Assembly (NCBI GenBank): GCA_028404615.1
Contig: JAOOBT010000003.1
Coordinates: 62,001 to 126,000, forward strand
Reading direction: 5' to 3'
DNA: 64,000 bases
Source of the DNA: Candidatus Pelagibacter sp.
GTDB taxonomy: Bacteria > Pseudomonadota > Alphaproteobacteria > Pelagibacterales > Pelagibacteraceae
Shown: piece after piece, positions 41,887 to 51,197 of the stretch
Layout of the letters: each line of letters begins with the position of its first letter
How positions within the stretch are numbered: position 1 is the first letter of the stretch
Translations under genes and position numbers: made by a program
Notes under the pieces: generated by a model
What the model saw: the letters and a program-made list of their open reading frames with translations, nothing else
Databases searched by the model: none
What the model was told of the DNA's origin: nothing

Positions 41887-44535
41887 TTCTGCTTGAGCTG
41901 CTGCTAATCGTGCTACTGGTACTCTAAATGGAGAGCAGGAAACATAGTTTAGTCCCGTTCTAGAACAAAATTCAATACTCTTTGGATCACCCCCATGTTC
42001 ACCGCATATCCCTAATTTAATATTTTTATTTGTCTTTCTTCCTCTGGAAGATGCTATTTCCACAAGCTCGCCTACTCCATTTTGATCGATACTTACAAAT
42101 GGATCTACATCAAAAATTTTATTATCAATATAATCGTTTAAGAATTTACCAGAATCATCTCTGCTTATTCCAAATGTTGTTTGAGTTAAATCATTCGTTC
42201 CAAAGCTAAAAAAATCAGCATGTTTTGAAATTGACTTCGCTTGTAAAGCGGCACGCGGCAATTCAATCATGGTGCCAACCATATACTCAAGTTTTAATTT
42301 ATTTTCTTTTTCTATTTCACTAGCTATTTTATTTACTAAAGCTCTTAAAATTTTTAATTCGGACTCAGTTGAAACCAACGGTATCATTATTTCTACAAAA
42401 GCAGCTTTTACTTTTTGTTTTTTTAATTCAACTATAGCTTCGAATATTGCTCTACATTGCATTTCATAAATCTCTGGGAAAGAAATACCAAGTCTGCATC
42501 CTCTATGCCCAAGCATAGGATTTTCCTCATGAAGCTCTGCTATTCTATCTTTAACCTCTTTCGCTGATAAATTTAAAGATCTTGCTACCTCTTCTATGTC
42601 TTTGTCAGCTTTTGGTAAAAACTCATGAAGTGGTGGATCTAATAATCTCACTGTAACAGGTAAGCCTGACATAATTTTAAATATTTTTTTAAAGTCTTCT
42701 TTTTGATGAGGTAGAAGCTTATCTAGCGCGCTATTTCTATCCTCTTTTGATTTAGACAAAATCATTTGTCTTACTGAGAGAATTCTTTCTTCATCGAAGA
42801 ACATGTGCTCCGTTCTACATAAACCTATTCCTTCAGCACCAAACTCTCTAGCCGTTTTACTATCTGCTTCCGTTTCTGCATTTGTTCTTACTTTTAATTT
42901 CCTAAATTCATCAGCCCATTTCATTATTGTAGAGAAGTAACCAGAAATTTCTGGTTGAACAGTGGGGACTAATCCTTTCATAACTTTTCCACTTCCACCG
43001 TCTATAGTAATAATATCTCCCTCTTTAATAATCACTTCTCCAGCTTTGAATTGTTTTAACTCATAATCGATTGTTATTTCACTTGAGCCTGAAACACACG
43101 GTCTACCCATTCCTCTTGCTACTACTGCAGCATGACTCGTCATTCCTCCTCTTGCAGTTAGAATACCTTTAGCGGCATGCATGCCATGTATATCCTCTGG
43201 TGAAGTTTCTAACCTCACTAATATTGTATCTTGCATCATCCCGTTTAATTTCTCCGCCTCGTCAGCAGTAAAAACAACTTTACCACTTGCGGCTCCTGGT
43301 GATGCAGGTAGACCTGAAGCAATAACTTCTTTCTCAACTTTATCGTCTAGAGTAGGATGTAATAAAGTGTCTAAGGTATTTGGGTCTATTCTTTTGATTG
43401 CTTCTTTTTTTGAAATTAATTTTTCATTTACCATATCTACAGCAATTTTAATTGCAGCTTTGGCAGTTCTTTTTCCAGATCTTGTTTGAAGCATCCAAAG
43501 TTTATTATTTTCAACTGTAAACTCAATGTCTTGCATATCTTTATAATGCTTTTCTAACTTAAGAAATACTTTTGCAAGCTCTTTATAAACTTTGGGCATA
43601 GCTTCTTCCATTGAAGGATCTTTAGAACCTGAATCTTGTTTAGCTTTTTTTGTAATGTATTGAGGAGTTCTCGTACCCGCTACGACATCTTCACCTTGGG
43701 CGTTAATTAAAAATTCTCCAAAGAAAGAATTTTCTCCAGTTGAAGGATTTCTAGTAAAGGCAACACCTGTTGAACAATCTTCACCCATATTTCCAAAAAC
43801 CATAGCTTGAATATTTACAGCTGTTCCCCAATGATCTGGAATTTGGTTTAATTTTCTATAAGTTTTTGCTCTTTGACTATCCCAAGATAAAAATACAGCA
43901 TCAATTGCTCCTAATAATTGTTCTTTAACGTCTTGGGGAAAATTAATTTTTTTTTCTTTTTTTACTAACTCTTTAAAATTAATAATTAAACCATCCCAAT
44001 CGCTCTCATCTAAATCTGTGTCTAATAAAACTCCTTTAGTTAACTTATAATTGTCAATTAGTTCCTCAAACAAATGTCCCTCTACCCCCAAAACTACATT
44101 ACTGTACATTTGTATAAATCTTCTATAGCTATCTTTTGCAAATCTTCCATTAGATGTTTTATTTTTTAATGACTCAACTGTTTTATCATTAAGGCCAAGA
44201 TTTAAAATTGTATCCATCATACCAGGCATTGAAATTCTAGCTCCTGATCTAACAGATACAAGCAATGGATTTTTAAGATCGCCGAATTTCTTTTTGGTTT
44301 TCTTTTCAATATTCTTAAGCTCTGACTCGATATTTTGTATTATTTTTTTTGGTAATTTTTTTTTATTTTTATAAAAAAGATCACAAACTCCCGTCGTAAT
44401 AGTAAATCCAGGAGGAACGGGTAAACCCAATCTACCCATCTCACCAAGGTTTGCTCCTTTTCCACCTAAAATATTTTTTTTGTTTTTTAACTTTTTGGTA
44501 GACTTATCGTCAAAACTAAATACACTTTTTACCAT
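41875..44535 (-). CDS. ppdK: Pyruvate, phosphate dikinase
   Basis: PPDK interconverts pyruvate, ATP and phosphate with PEP, AMP and pyrophosphate. The 886-residue protein has the N-terminal nucleotide-binding part (G-G-K-G-A-N-L-G-E-M near residues 24-33), the swivelling domain with the phosphorylated histidine in G-M-T-S-H-A-A-V-V near 450-460, and the PEP/pyruvate barrel ending with G-I-C-G-E-H-G-G-D near 830. It is the last gene of the sppA-glyQ-glyS-ppdK unit, overlapping glyS by one base. It would give SAR11 a route from pyruvate to PEP for gluconeogenesis or a reversible, pyrophosphate-linked glycolytic step. Confidence 0.97.
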   Translation of the reverse strand: MVKSVFSFDDKSTKKLKNKKNILGGKGANLGEMGRLGLPVPPGFTITTGVCDLFYKNKKKLPKKIIQNIESELKNIEKKTKKKFGDLKNPLLVSVRSGARISMPGMMDTILNLGLNDKTVESLKNKTSNGRFAKDSYRRFIQMYSNVVLGVEGHLFEELIDNYKLTKGVLLDTDLDESDWDGLIINFKELVKKEKKINFPQDVKEQLLGAIDAVFLSWDSQRAKTYRKLNQIPDHWGTAVNIQAMVFGNMGEDCSTGVAFTRNPSTGENSFFGEFLINAQGEDVVAGTRTPQYITKKAKQDSGSKDPSMEEAMPKVYKELAKVFLKLEKHYKDMQDIEFTVENNKLWMLQTRSGKRTAKAAIKIAVDMVNEKLISKKEAIKRIDPNTLDTLLHPTLDDKVEKEVIASGLPASPGAASGKVVFTADEAEKLNGMMQDTILVRLETSPEDIHGMHAAKGILTARGGMTSHAAVVARGMGRPCVSGSSEITIDYELKQFKAGEVIIKEGDIITIDGGSGKVMKGLVPTVQPEISGYFSTIMKWADEFRKLKVRTNAETEADSKTAREFGAEGIGLCRTEHMFFDEERILSVRQMILSKSKEDRNSALDKLLPHQKEDFKKIFKIMSGLPVTVRLLDPPLHEFLPKADKDIEEVARSLNLSAKEVKDRIAELHEENPMLGHRGCRLGISFPEIYEMQCRAIFEAIVELKKQKVKAAFVEIMIPLVSTESELKILRALVNKIASEIEKENKLKLEYMVGTMIELPRAALQAKSISKHADFFSFGTNDLTQTTFGISRDDSGKFLNDYIDNKIFDVDPFVSIDQNGVGELVEIASSRGRKTNKNIKLGICGEHGGDPKSIEFCSRTGLNYVSCSPFRVPVARLAAAQAELSK

Positions 44536-46589
44536 TATAGTCCCTCTAATTTTGAAAAATCAATAAAGTTGTCAAAAGTGTTACAAAACATTTTTAGCAA
44601 CTCTAATCGATTATTTTTAATATCCTGATTTTCATCATTTACTACTACGTTGTCAAAAAAATTATCCGTGAATTCTTTGGTGTCAGAAAGCTTTATCAAC
44701 AAGCTTTCATAATCTTTATTATCATCTCTAACTGTAAAAGCTTTCCGAATCTCATTTATTTTTTCATGTAGTATTTTTTCCTCATTTTTTCTAAATAAAA
44801 CTGCGTCTGGTCTACCAACGATCCTTTTTCCGGCTTTATCTAAAATATTCGATGCTCTTTTGTAGGAACTGATTGCATTGAGGCCGATACCTTTTTTTTT
44901 GTATTTATTCATTAAAATAGTCTTTACATAAAGAGCTAAAAAATCATCTCCCGCATGAGAACTAATTGATGCCTCTATCATATCAGCTTTAATATTCTTT
45001 AATTTCAATACGTTTCGCATTCTTTCTTTTATAAATTCTAAAACTTGTTGCTCTGTTTTCTCATTTATTATTCTAACACCTTGTTCTTGATAAAGTCTTA
45101 TGTTGTAGCTGATTAAATCTCTTAGTTTAAAGGTTAATTTATTCTCAATAATAATTCTAAGTAATCCAATCGCTGCTCGTCTTAAGGCGAAAGGATCTTT
45201 TGAACTAGTAGGTTTTTCATCAATAACAAAAAAACCAACTAAAGTATCTACCTTATCTACAATTGAAATAGAGTAACTAAAAGGTTTTTTGGGCAAAACT
45301 GATGTAAGGCCTGTCGGCAAATAATGGTCACTCACTGAATTGGCCACATCATCTTCAAAACCTTGAGCTAAAGCAAAATATTTTCCCATAACACCTTGAA
45401 GCTCAGGATATTCCCCAACTAAGTCGGAACATAAATCAGATTTTGAAATTGATGCTGCAACCTGAACTTTTTCTTTATTTATATTTAAATCATCTGATAA
45501 CATTCCTGCTAATTTTCTTAATCTTTGAGTCTTATCGTAAATAGTGCCTAGTTTTTCATAAAAAGTGACTGATTTGAGATTTGCTATTTGCTTAATAAGA
45601 TTTTTTGATTTGTCCTTATCCCAAAAGAACTTAGCGTCAGCCAATCTAGCTTCAACAACTCTTTTGTTTCCTTTAGTAATTAAATTTTTTTCATCTTTCT
45701 TATTTGACACAACAAAAAAATAATTAGTTAATCGGTCTCTACTGTCAAAAATTGGAAAATACCTTTGATTTTTTTCTAGAGTTGAAATTATAATTTCTTT
45801 TGGAATTTCAAGATAATTTTTATTAAAACTTATATGAAGTAAGATTGGATTTTCTACAATGTTTACTACTTCTTCTAAAAGCTTTGAGTTTAAGTTCTTT
45901 TTGTATTGTTTGGACTGAGAAAAAGAGTTGATTTTTTTGAGAATAATCTCCTCTCTTTCCTTATGATTAACAATTATTTTATTACTTTTTAAAAAACTAA
46001 GGTAATCTTTAAAATCTTTTACTTTTTTAGTTTTTGTAATTAAATCTTGCTCAATAATTATTTCGTCTGTTGCATCAAGATGCTCGTACTTAAATGATAA
46101 TTTTTTATAGTTAAAAGTTGCAAAAATTGATCTAAGAGGTCTTCCCCACGTCAAATTATGATCTGACCATTTCATTGATTTTTTCCAGGTAATTGATGCT
46201 AATGATTTTGGAATAATTTTAGTTAATAAATCTTCAACTAAAATTGATTGAGATTGTGTTTTAATAAAATAAAATTTTCCTTTCTCTGTTCCTTTTTCAA
46301 TTAAATCTTTTTCACTGATATTTTTAGCCTTTAGAAAACCCTGTAAAACCTCATTAGGCGAACCTACTTTAGGACCTTTGATTTCCATAGCGTCAATTTT
46401 TATTTTTTCCGCTAAATCTTTTACAAATAAAGTAAGTCTTGTTGGTGAAGAATAAACTGATAATTCTTTATAATTTACTCTGTTTTCTTTAAATGAGCTT
46501 TCAATAGACTGTTTTAATTGTGATCTAGCAGCTATTTGTAGTTGGGGTGGAATTTCCTCACTGTAAAGTTCCAATAAAAATTCTGTCAT
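44535..46589 (-). CDS. glyS: Glycyl-tRNA synthetase beta subunit
   Basis: This is the 684-residue beta chain of the heterotetrameric bacterial glycyl-tRNA synthetase. It starts with the family block E-F-L-L-E-L-Y-S-E-E-I-P-P, has K-I-I-P-K-S-L-A-S-I-T-W-K-K-S-M-K-W near residues 130-147, R-V-V-E-A-R-L-A-D-A-K-F-F-W near 315-328 and F-A-L-R-R-A-A-I-G-L near 470-480. It binds the tRNA. It follows glyQ by 3 bases and overlaps ppdK by one base. Confidence 0.96.
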   Translation of the reverse strand: MTEFLLELYSEEIPPQLQIAARSQLKQSIESSFKENRVNYKELSVYSSPTRLTLFVKDLAEKIKIDAMEIKGPKVGSPNEVLQGFLKAKNISEKDLIEKGTEKGKFYFIKTQSQSILVEDLLTKIIPKSLASITWKKSMKWSDHNLTWGRPLRSIFATFNYKKLSFKYEHLDATDEIIIEQDLITKTKKVKDFKDYLSFLKSNKIIVNHKEREEIILKKINSFSQSKQYKKNLNSKLLEEVVNIVENPILLHISFNKNYLEIPKEIIISTLEKNQRYFPIFDSRDRLTNYFFVVSNKKDEKNLITKGNKRVVEARLADAKFFWDKDKSKNLIKQIANLKSVTFYEKLGTIYDKTQRLRKLAGMLSDDLNINKEKVQVAASISKSDLCSDLVGEYPELQGVMGKYFALAQGFEDDVANSVSDHYLPTGLTSVLPKKPFSYSISIVDKVDTLVGFFVIDEKPTSSKDPFALRRAAIGLLRIIIENKLTFKLRDLISYNIRLYQEQGVRIINEKTEQQVLEFIKERMRNVLKLKNIKADMIEASISSHAGDDFLALYVKTILMNKYKKKGIGLNAISSYKRASNILDKAGKRIVGRPDAVLFRKNEEKILHEKINEIRKAFTVRDDNKDYESLLIKLSDTKEFTDNFFDNVVVNDENQDIKNNRLELLKMFCNTFDNFIDFSKLEGL

Positions 46590-46592
46590 AAT

Positions 46593-47477
46593 TTAGCTTT
46601 GTGAACTTAACCATAATGAACCACAACCTTTTGCTAGTTCCCTTATTCTAGTTATGTAACCAGTCCTCTCTGCTACCCCTATAACTCCTCGGGCATCTAA
46701 TAAATTAAATATGTGACTTGCTTTTAAGCATTGATCATAAGCAGGAAGTGAAAGTTTTTTTTCAAGCAAAGATTTACACTCTTTTTCGGTGCTCTCGAAG
46801 TTATTAAGCAAGATCTCAGTATTTGCAAATTCAAAATTGTACGCTGAAAACTCTTTTTCAGCCTGAAAAAAAACTTCTCTATATTTTACACCATCATTGT
46901 TCCAATCAAGATCAAAAACATTATTTTTACTTTGAACAAACATACATAATCTCTCAAGACCGTAGGTTATCTCTACTGGAACAGGGTTACATTCTAATCC
47001 TGTCATTTGTTGAAAATAAGTAAATTGTGTAATCTCCATACCATCGCACCAAACTTCCCAGCCTAGTCCTGAAGCACCAAGCGTTGGGCTTTCCCAATCA
47101 TCTTCTACAAAACGAATATCATGATTTTTTACATCGATACCTATTGTAGCCAAACTTTTTAGATAAGTTTGCTTTATGTTTTTAGGAGATGGTTTTATTA
47201 TTACTTGATATTGATAATAATGTTGTAGACGATTTGGATTTTCACCGTACCTCCCGTCTGTAGGTCTTCTCGACGGCTGAACATAAGCAGCTTTCCATGG
47301 TTTCGGGCCTAAAGATCTTAATGTAGTTGCAGGATGGAATGTTCCCGCTCCTACTTCTAAGTCGTAGGGTTGTAAAATTACACACCCATTTTTACCCCAA
47401 AACTTTTGAAGATTCATAATAATATCTTGAAAAGAAAGAAAGCTTAATTTTTTTTTAACTTTTTTTTTAACTGGCAT
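46593..47477 (-). CDS. glyQ: Glycyl-tRNA synthetase alpha subunit
   Basis: This is the catalytic alpha chain of the alpha2-beta2 enzyme. Very conserved blocks: [14 protein letters not shown] near residues 26-39, G-A-G-T-F-H-P-A-T near 43-51, [13 protein letters not shown] near 65-77, and [16 protein letters not shown] near 139-154. A basic N-terminal extension (K-K-K-V-K-K-K) precedes the usual start. Length 294. It abuts sppA and glyS in one leftward unit. Confidence 0.97.
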   Translation of the reverse strand: MPVKKKVKKKLSFLSFQDIIMNLQKFWGKNGCVILQPYDLEVGAGTFHPATTLRSLGPKPWKAAYVQPSRRPTDGRYGENPNRLQHYYQYQVIIKPSPKNIKQTYLKSLATIGIDVKNHDIRFVEDDWESPTLGASGLGWEVWCDGMEITQFTYFQQMTGLECNPVPVEITYGLERLCMFVQSKNNVFDLDWNNDGVKYREVFFQAEKEFSAYNFEFANTEILLNNFESTEKECKSLLEKKLSLPAYDQCLKASHIFNLLDARGVIGVAERTGYITRIRELAKGCGSLWLSSQS

Positions 47478-48290
47478 TTACAAACCAAATTTTTGCCACA
47501 TAGATTTTTCTTCAATTAAATTTGCAAGTTTTTCTATAGGATCTTGAAATGACGAAGAAAGTTTTCTTGCTATAAATCCTTTTGGTTTTTCGAAATTTTT
47601 AATAATAACTTTATCTCCAAATTTTTCTTTAAGAATCTGATCAGCATTTCCTATGCCATCTATTAATCCAAGCTTAAGTGAGGTTTTACCAGTCCAAAAT
47701 TCACCGGTAAAAATATTGTTTTTTTCTGGATCTTTAAGCTTAGACCCTCTGCTTTTTTCAACAACTTTAATAAAATCCTCGTGCAATTCTAATTGAATAT
47801 TTTTTAATCTTTTAATATCCTCTTCTTTTTCTTCTTTAAAAGGATCTAAAGTGCTTTTATTTTTACCTGCTGTGTAAACTCTTCTCTCTACTCCAATTTT
47901 TTGAATCAAATCCTTAAAACCAAAAGAAGCCGATATAACTCCTATTGAACCAATAATTGAACTTGAGTTAGCAAATATTTCGTCTCCTGCGCAAGCTATA
48001 AAATACCCTCCAGATGCAGCTACATCTTCAGCAAAAATAATTACCTTTACATTATTTTTTTCTGCAAGCTGTCTAATATAACTATAAATTAAATGTGATT
48101 GAACAGGTGAACCCCCAGGTGAATTTATTGATATAGCCACATGAGTGATCTTTTTTACCGAAAAGGCTTTTTTTAAAATATCTCTTTGATTAGCTAATTC
48201 CATGCCTTGCTTAAATCTACCAGCTGAACCAATGATCCCTGTTAGTCTAACGTGGGGAACAATTTTTTTCTTTTTAAAAAATGAAAACAT
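47478..48290 (-). CDS. sppA: S49 family signal-peptide-peptidase-like serine protease
   Basis: This 270-residue S49 peptidase has the oxyanion-side I-N-S-P-G-G-S near residues 52-58, the nucleophile serine in A-A-S-G-G-Y-F-I near 90-97 and the general-base lysine region G-K-N-K-S-T-L-D-P-F near 143-152. Relatives cut up released signal peptides in the inner membrane. It is of the short form, and unlike most SppA or SohB proteins it has no evident N-terminal membrane anchor: the sequence after F-S-F-F-K-K-K-K goes directly into the first strand. It is the first gene in the glyQS-ppdK unit. Confidence 0.85.
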   Translation of the reverse strand: MFSFFKKKKIVPHVRLTGIIGSAGRFKQGMELANQRDILKKAFSVKKITHVAISINSPGGSPVQSHLIYSYIRQLAEKNNVKVIIFAEDVAASGGYFIACAGDEIFANSSSIIGSIGVISASFGFKDLIQKIGVERRVYTAGKNKSTLDPFKEEKEEDIKRLKNIQLELHEDFIKVVEKSRGSKLKDPEKNNIFTGEFWTGKTSLKLGLIDGIGNADQILKEKFGDKVIIKNFEKPKGFIARKLSSSFQDPIEKLANLIEEKSMWQKFGL

Positions 48291-48437
48291 ATTTTTACGA
48301 TGATTATTTTATTCTTATAACAGTAATAATCTAAATTTTAATTAATAAATGCGCTACTTATAGTTGAATTATGGGTGCGTCACCACGTTACTATTAAAAA
48401 ATTTATTATTACTCAAAAACAAATATAAATATTGTAT
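48291..48437. other. 147-base gap, sppA to ispB, with a GC-rich 8-codon mini-ORF
   Basis: The gap is divergent and must hold two promoters. At 48371-48397 a frame of ATG plus seven codons and TAA (M-G-A-S-P-R-Y-Y) lies in a patch that is clearly richer in G and C than its surroundings and includes a GGTG-CGT-CACC inverted repeat. It may be a leader peptide or a small structured element before the ispB-type gene. No Shine-Dalgarno precedes it. Confidence 0.3.
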
Positions 48438-49451
48438 ATGGGATCAGTAATACCACTAAAAAAAACAGCTAATTCTGCTTACTTAGAACTTAAAAATCAT
48501 CTTAATAAAAAACTTCAAAAAGTTGAAGGCCTTATTGAGCAAAAATTAAAAAGTGAAGTTAATCTAATTAAAAAAATGAGTAACCATCACTTAAATTCAG
48601 GTGGAAAAAGGTTAAGAGCATTACTTACGTTAGAGTCTGCAAAACTAACAGGTTATAGAGAAGACAGCAGAGATGTAAATTTGGCTGCATGTGTTGAGCT
48701 AATTCATTCAGCAACTTTATTACACGATGATGTCATTGACGAAAGCGATTTACGAAGAGGAGTCAAAACAACAAATTCAATTTGGGGCAATCAATCATCT
48801 ATTTTAGTTGGAGATTATTTACTTAGTAGATGCTTTGAGATGATGGTAGAAGATGGTGATTTAGAAATATTAAAATTATTATCATCAACATCTGCAAAAA
48901 TTGCACAAGGTGAAGTTTTGCAACTTCAACATAAAGGTGAAGCTGACCTTCTCGAAGAAACGTATATAGAAATAATCAACTTAAAAACTGCTTCACTTTT
49001 TTCTGCTGCCGCTAAAACTGGAGCTTGCTTATCTGGAAGCAACGACAAAGAAAAAAAAGCATTAGAATCTTATGGAAGAAATCTAGGTTTGGCTTTCCAA
49101 ATAGCAGATGATGCTCTTGATTATTATGCTAAGGAGAAGTTGTTTGGAAAACAGATCGGCAAAGATTTTTTTGAAGGTAAAGTAACGCTTCCATTAATCA
49201 CTATTTTTCAAAAAGGAAATGATGAAGAAAAAAGTTTCTTAACTGAAATTATGAAAAAAGAAAAAAGAAATGAAGATGATTTTAGCGAGACACTTGCTTT
49301 AATTTATAAATATAAAGCAGTTGAAGCTACTTTTAAAAAAGCAGAGTATTTTGTAAATGTTTCTTACGACTCTTTAGCAATTTTTCCGGATACAGAAGAT
49401 AAAAAAATCTTACAAAATTTAACAAGCTTTAGTCTTAACAGATCTTATTAA
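48438..49451 (+). CDS. ispB: Long-chain polyprenyl diphosphate synthase (octaprenyl/decaprenyl type)
   Basis: This enzyme builds the isoprenoid tail of ubiquinone. The 337-residue protein has G-G-K-R-L-R near residues 55-60, the first aspartate-rich motif L-L-H-D-D-V-I-D-E near 95-103 with R-R-G after it, and the second motif D-D-A-L-D-Y near 219-224. Small residues ahead of the first aspartate-rich motif (S-A-T-L-L-H) fit a long-chain product, unlike IspA at 53113. The ATG at 48438 is preferred over an in-frame TTG at 48432. The end shares a 4-bp stop overlap with pdxH. Confidence 0.9.
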   Translation: MGSVIPLKKTANSAYLELKNHLNKKLQKVEGLIEQKLKSEVNLIKKMSNHHLNSGGKRLRALLTLESAKLTGYREDSRDVNLAACVELIHSATLLHDDVIDESDLRRGVKTTNSIWGNQSSILVGDYLLSRCFEMMVEDGDLEILKLLSSTSAKIAQGEVLQLQHKGEADLLEETYIEIINLKTASLFSAAAKTGACLSGSNDKEKKALESYGRNLGLAFQIADDALDYYAKEKLFGKQIGKDFFEGKVTLPLITIFQKGNDEEKSFLTEIMKKEKRNEDDFSETLALIYKYKAVEATFKKAEYFVNVSYDSLAIFPDTEDKKILQNLTSFSLNRSY

Positions 49452-50080
49452 GGATAAAGAAGTTCTTTTTCCCATCTACCCTCTTTTTTTTTATAATTTA
49501 GTCTTTCATGAATTCTTCCTACGCCATCCAACCAAAATTCTATTTCGTCTGGTAGCAGTCTCCACCCAGACCAGTGCGGAGGTCGCGGAACATTATTTTG
49601 ATCAGGATATTTCTTTTCAAACTCTTTAATTTTATCTAAGAAAGTTTCTCTTTTATCGAGTACTTTTGATTGAGTAGATGCCCATGCTCCTATTCTATTT
49701 TTATATGGTCGAGAGTTAAAATATTCATCAGCTTCTTTTTTCGAAACTTCCTCTACTCTTCCGATCGTTCTTACTTGACGCCTTAAACTCTTCCAATGAA
49801 AACACATTGATGCTTTTTGATTCTCTTTTAGTTCACCACCTTTTCTACTTTGAAAATTAGTATAAAAAACAAATCCTTTGTCACTCAAACCCTTGAGCAA
49901 TACCATCCTGACATTTGGCTGGTTATCTTTGTTTGAAGTTGCAACAGCAACAGCATTCGGATCATTTATTTCGCTTTCTTCTGCTTTAGAAAACCACTTT
50001 TTGAACAATTCTATAGGGTTGTCCAGGTCTTCAAAGCAAATATCGATGCCCAGTGAATTTTTGCCATTTTTTTGATTCAT
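49448..50080 (-). CDS. pdxH: Pyridoxamine 5'-phosphate oxidase
   Basis: PdxH oxidises pyridoxine or pyridoxamine 5'-phosphate to pyridoxal phosphate with FMN. The 210-residue protein has M-V-L-L-K-G near residues 59-64, F-Y-T-N-F-Q-S-R-K near 72-80, R-P-Y-K-N-R-I-G-A-W-A-S near 125-136 and the C-terminal W-L-D-G-V-G-R-I-H-E-R, which varies the usual F-W-Q-G-x-x-x-R-L-H-D-R. With pdxA and dxs in the same window it fits a complete route to PLP. It shares a 4-bp stop overlap with ispB and is divergent from aroC. Confidence 0.94.
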   Translation of the reverse strand: MNQKNGKNSLGIDICFEDLDNPIELFKKWFSKAEESEINDPNAVAVATSNKDNQPNVRMVLLKGLSDKGFVFYTNFQSRKGGELKENQKASMCFHWKSLRRQVRTIGRVEEVSKKEADEYFNSRPYKNRIGAWASTQSKVLDKRETFLDKIKEFEKKYPDQNNVPRPPHWSGWRLLPDEIEFWLDGVGRIHERLNYKKKEGRWEKELLYP

Positions 50081-50114
50081 AATTTCTTTAAAATAATTTA
50101 TACATTAATTATCT

Positions 50115-51197
50115 ATGTCTTTTAATACTTTTGGAAAAATTTTTAGGTTTACTACTTGGGGGGAGTCCCATGGGCCATCTATTGGTTGTGTTATTGATGG
50201 TTGCCCGCCCAATATCCCTTTATCAGAGAAGGATATTCAAAAAGATATGGATAGAAGACGGCCTGGACAGTCAAAGTTTACTACACAGCGAAAAGAGTCA
50301 GATAAAGCTTTAATTCTATCAGGAGTATTTGAGGGAAAAACAACTGGAACACCTATTTCAATTATAATCCACAATGAAGATAAAAGATCTAGAGATTACG
50401 AGACCATAAAAAATAAATTTAGACCAGGGCATGCTGATTATACTTATTTTAAGAAATATGGAATTAGAGATTTTAGAGGTGGTGGCAGACAGTCTGCAAG
50501 AGAAACTGCTTGTAGAGTTGCTGCGGGTGCAATTGCTAAAATTGTTTTAAAAAAAATGTTAGGGTTAAAATTCAATGTAATTGGTGCAGTTACGCAGTTA
50601 GGATTAATGTCTTGTAATAAATTAAATTGGGATAATAAAGAAATCAGAAAAAATCCCTTTTTCTGCCCTGATAAAAAATCTGTGAAACTTTGGGAAAAAT
50701 ATCTTCTCGCTGTAAGAAAAGCAGGTTCATCATGTGGAGCAATTATTGAATTAAGAGCTTCTGGAATTCCTGTGGGTTTAGGCGCCCCAATTTACTCAAA
50801 ACTAGATACTGATATCGCTGCCGCACTAATGAGCATTAATGCAGTTAAGGGAGTAAATATCGGTGCTGGTATGAATGCAGCTTTTTTAAGTGGAGAAGAA
50901 AACTCAGATGAGATGGGCAAAGGTTCTGGAGGAATAAAATTTAAATCGAACAAAGCTGGAGGTATTTTAGGTGGAATTTCTTCAGGTCAAGACATAATTG
51001 CATCTTTTGCAGTTAAACCTACATCTTCAATATTAACAAGCAGAGATACGATTGATAAAAAAGGGAAAAATACGAAAATATCTGTAAGAGGAAGGCACGA
51101 TCCATGTGTGGGTATTAGAGCTGTACCAATTGGTGAAGCAATGATTAGCTGTGTGCTTTTAGATCACTTGCTAATGCATAAAGCTCAGTGTGGTTAG
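50115..51197 (+). CDS. aroC: Chorismate synthase
   Basis: AroC makes chorismate from EPSP with reduced FMN as cofactor, the end of the shikimate pathway. The 360-residue protein has the family start [17 protein letters not shown] near residues 48-53, [13 protein letters not shown] near 119-131, and G-R-H-D-P-C near 326-331 as the three signature regions. It is monocistronic, divergent from pdxH with a 34-base gap, and shares a 4-bp overlap (TTAG) with dxs at the stops. Confidence 0.97.
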   Translation: MSFNTFGKIFRFTTWGESHGPSIGCVIDGCPPNIPLSEKDIQKDMDRRRPGQSKFTTQRKESDKALILSGVFEGKTTGTPISIIIHNEDKRSRDYETIKNKFRPGHADYTYFKKYGIRDFRGGGRQSARETACRVAAGAIAKIVLKKMLGLKFNVIGAVTQLGLMSCNKLNWDNKEIRKNPFFCPDKKSVKLWEKYLLAVRKAGSSCGAIIELRASGIPVGLGAPIYSKLDTDIAAALMSINAVKGVNIGAGMNAAFLSGEENSDEMGKGSGGIKFKSNKAGGILGGISSGQDIIASFAVKPTSSILTSRDTIDKKGKNTKISVRGRHDPCVGIRAVPIGEAMISCVLLDHLLMHKAQCG

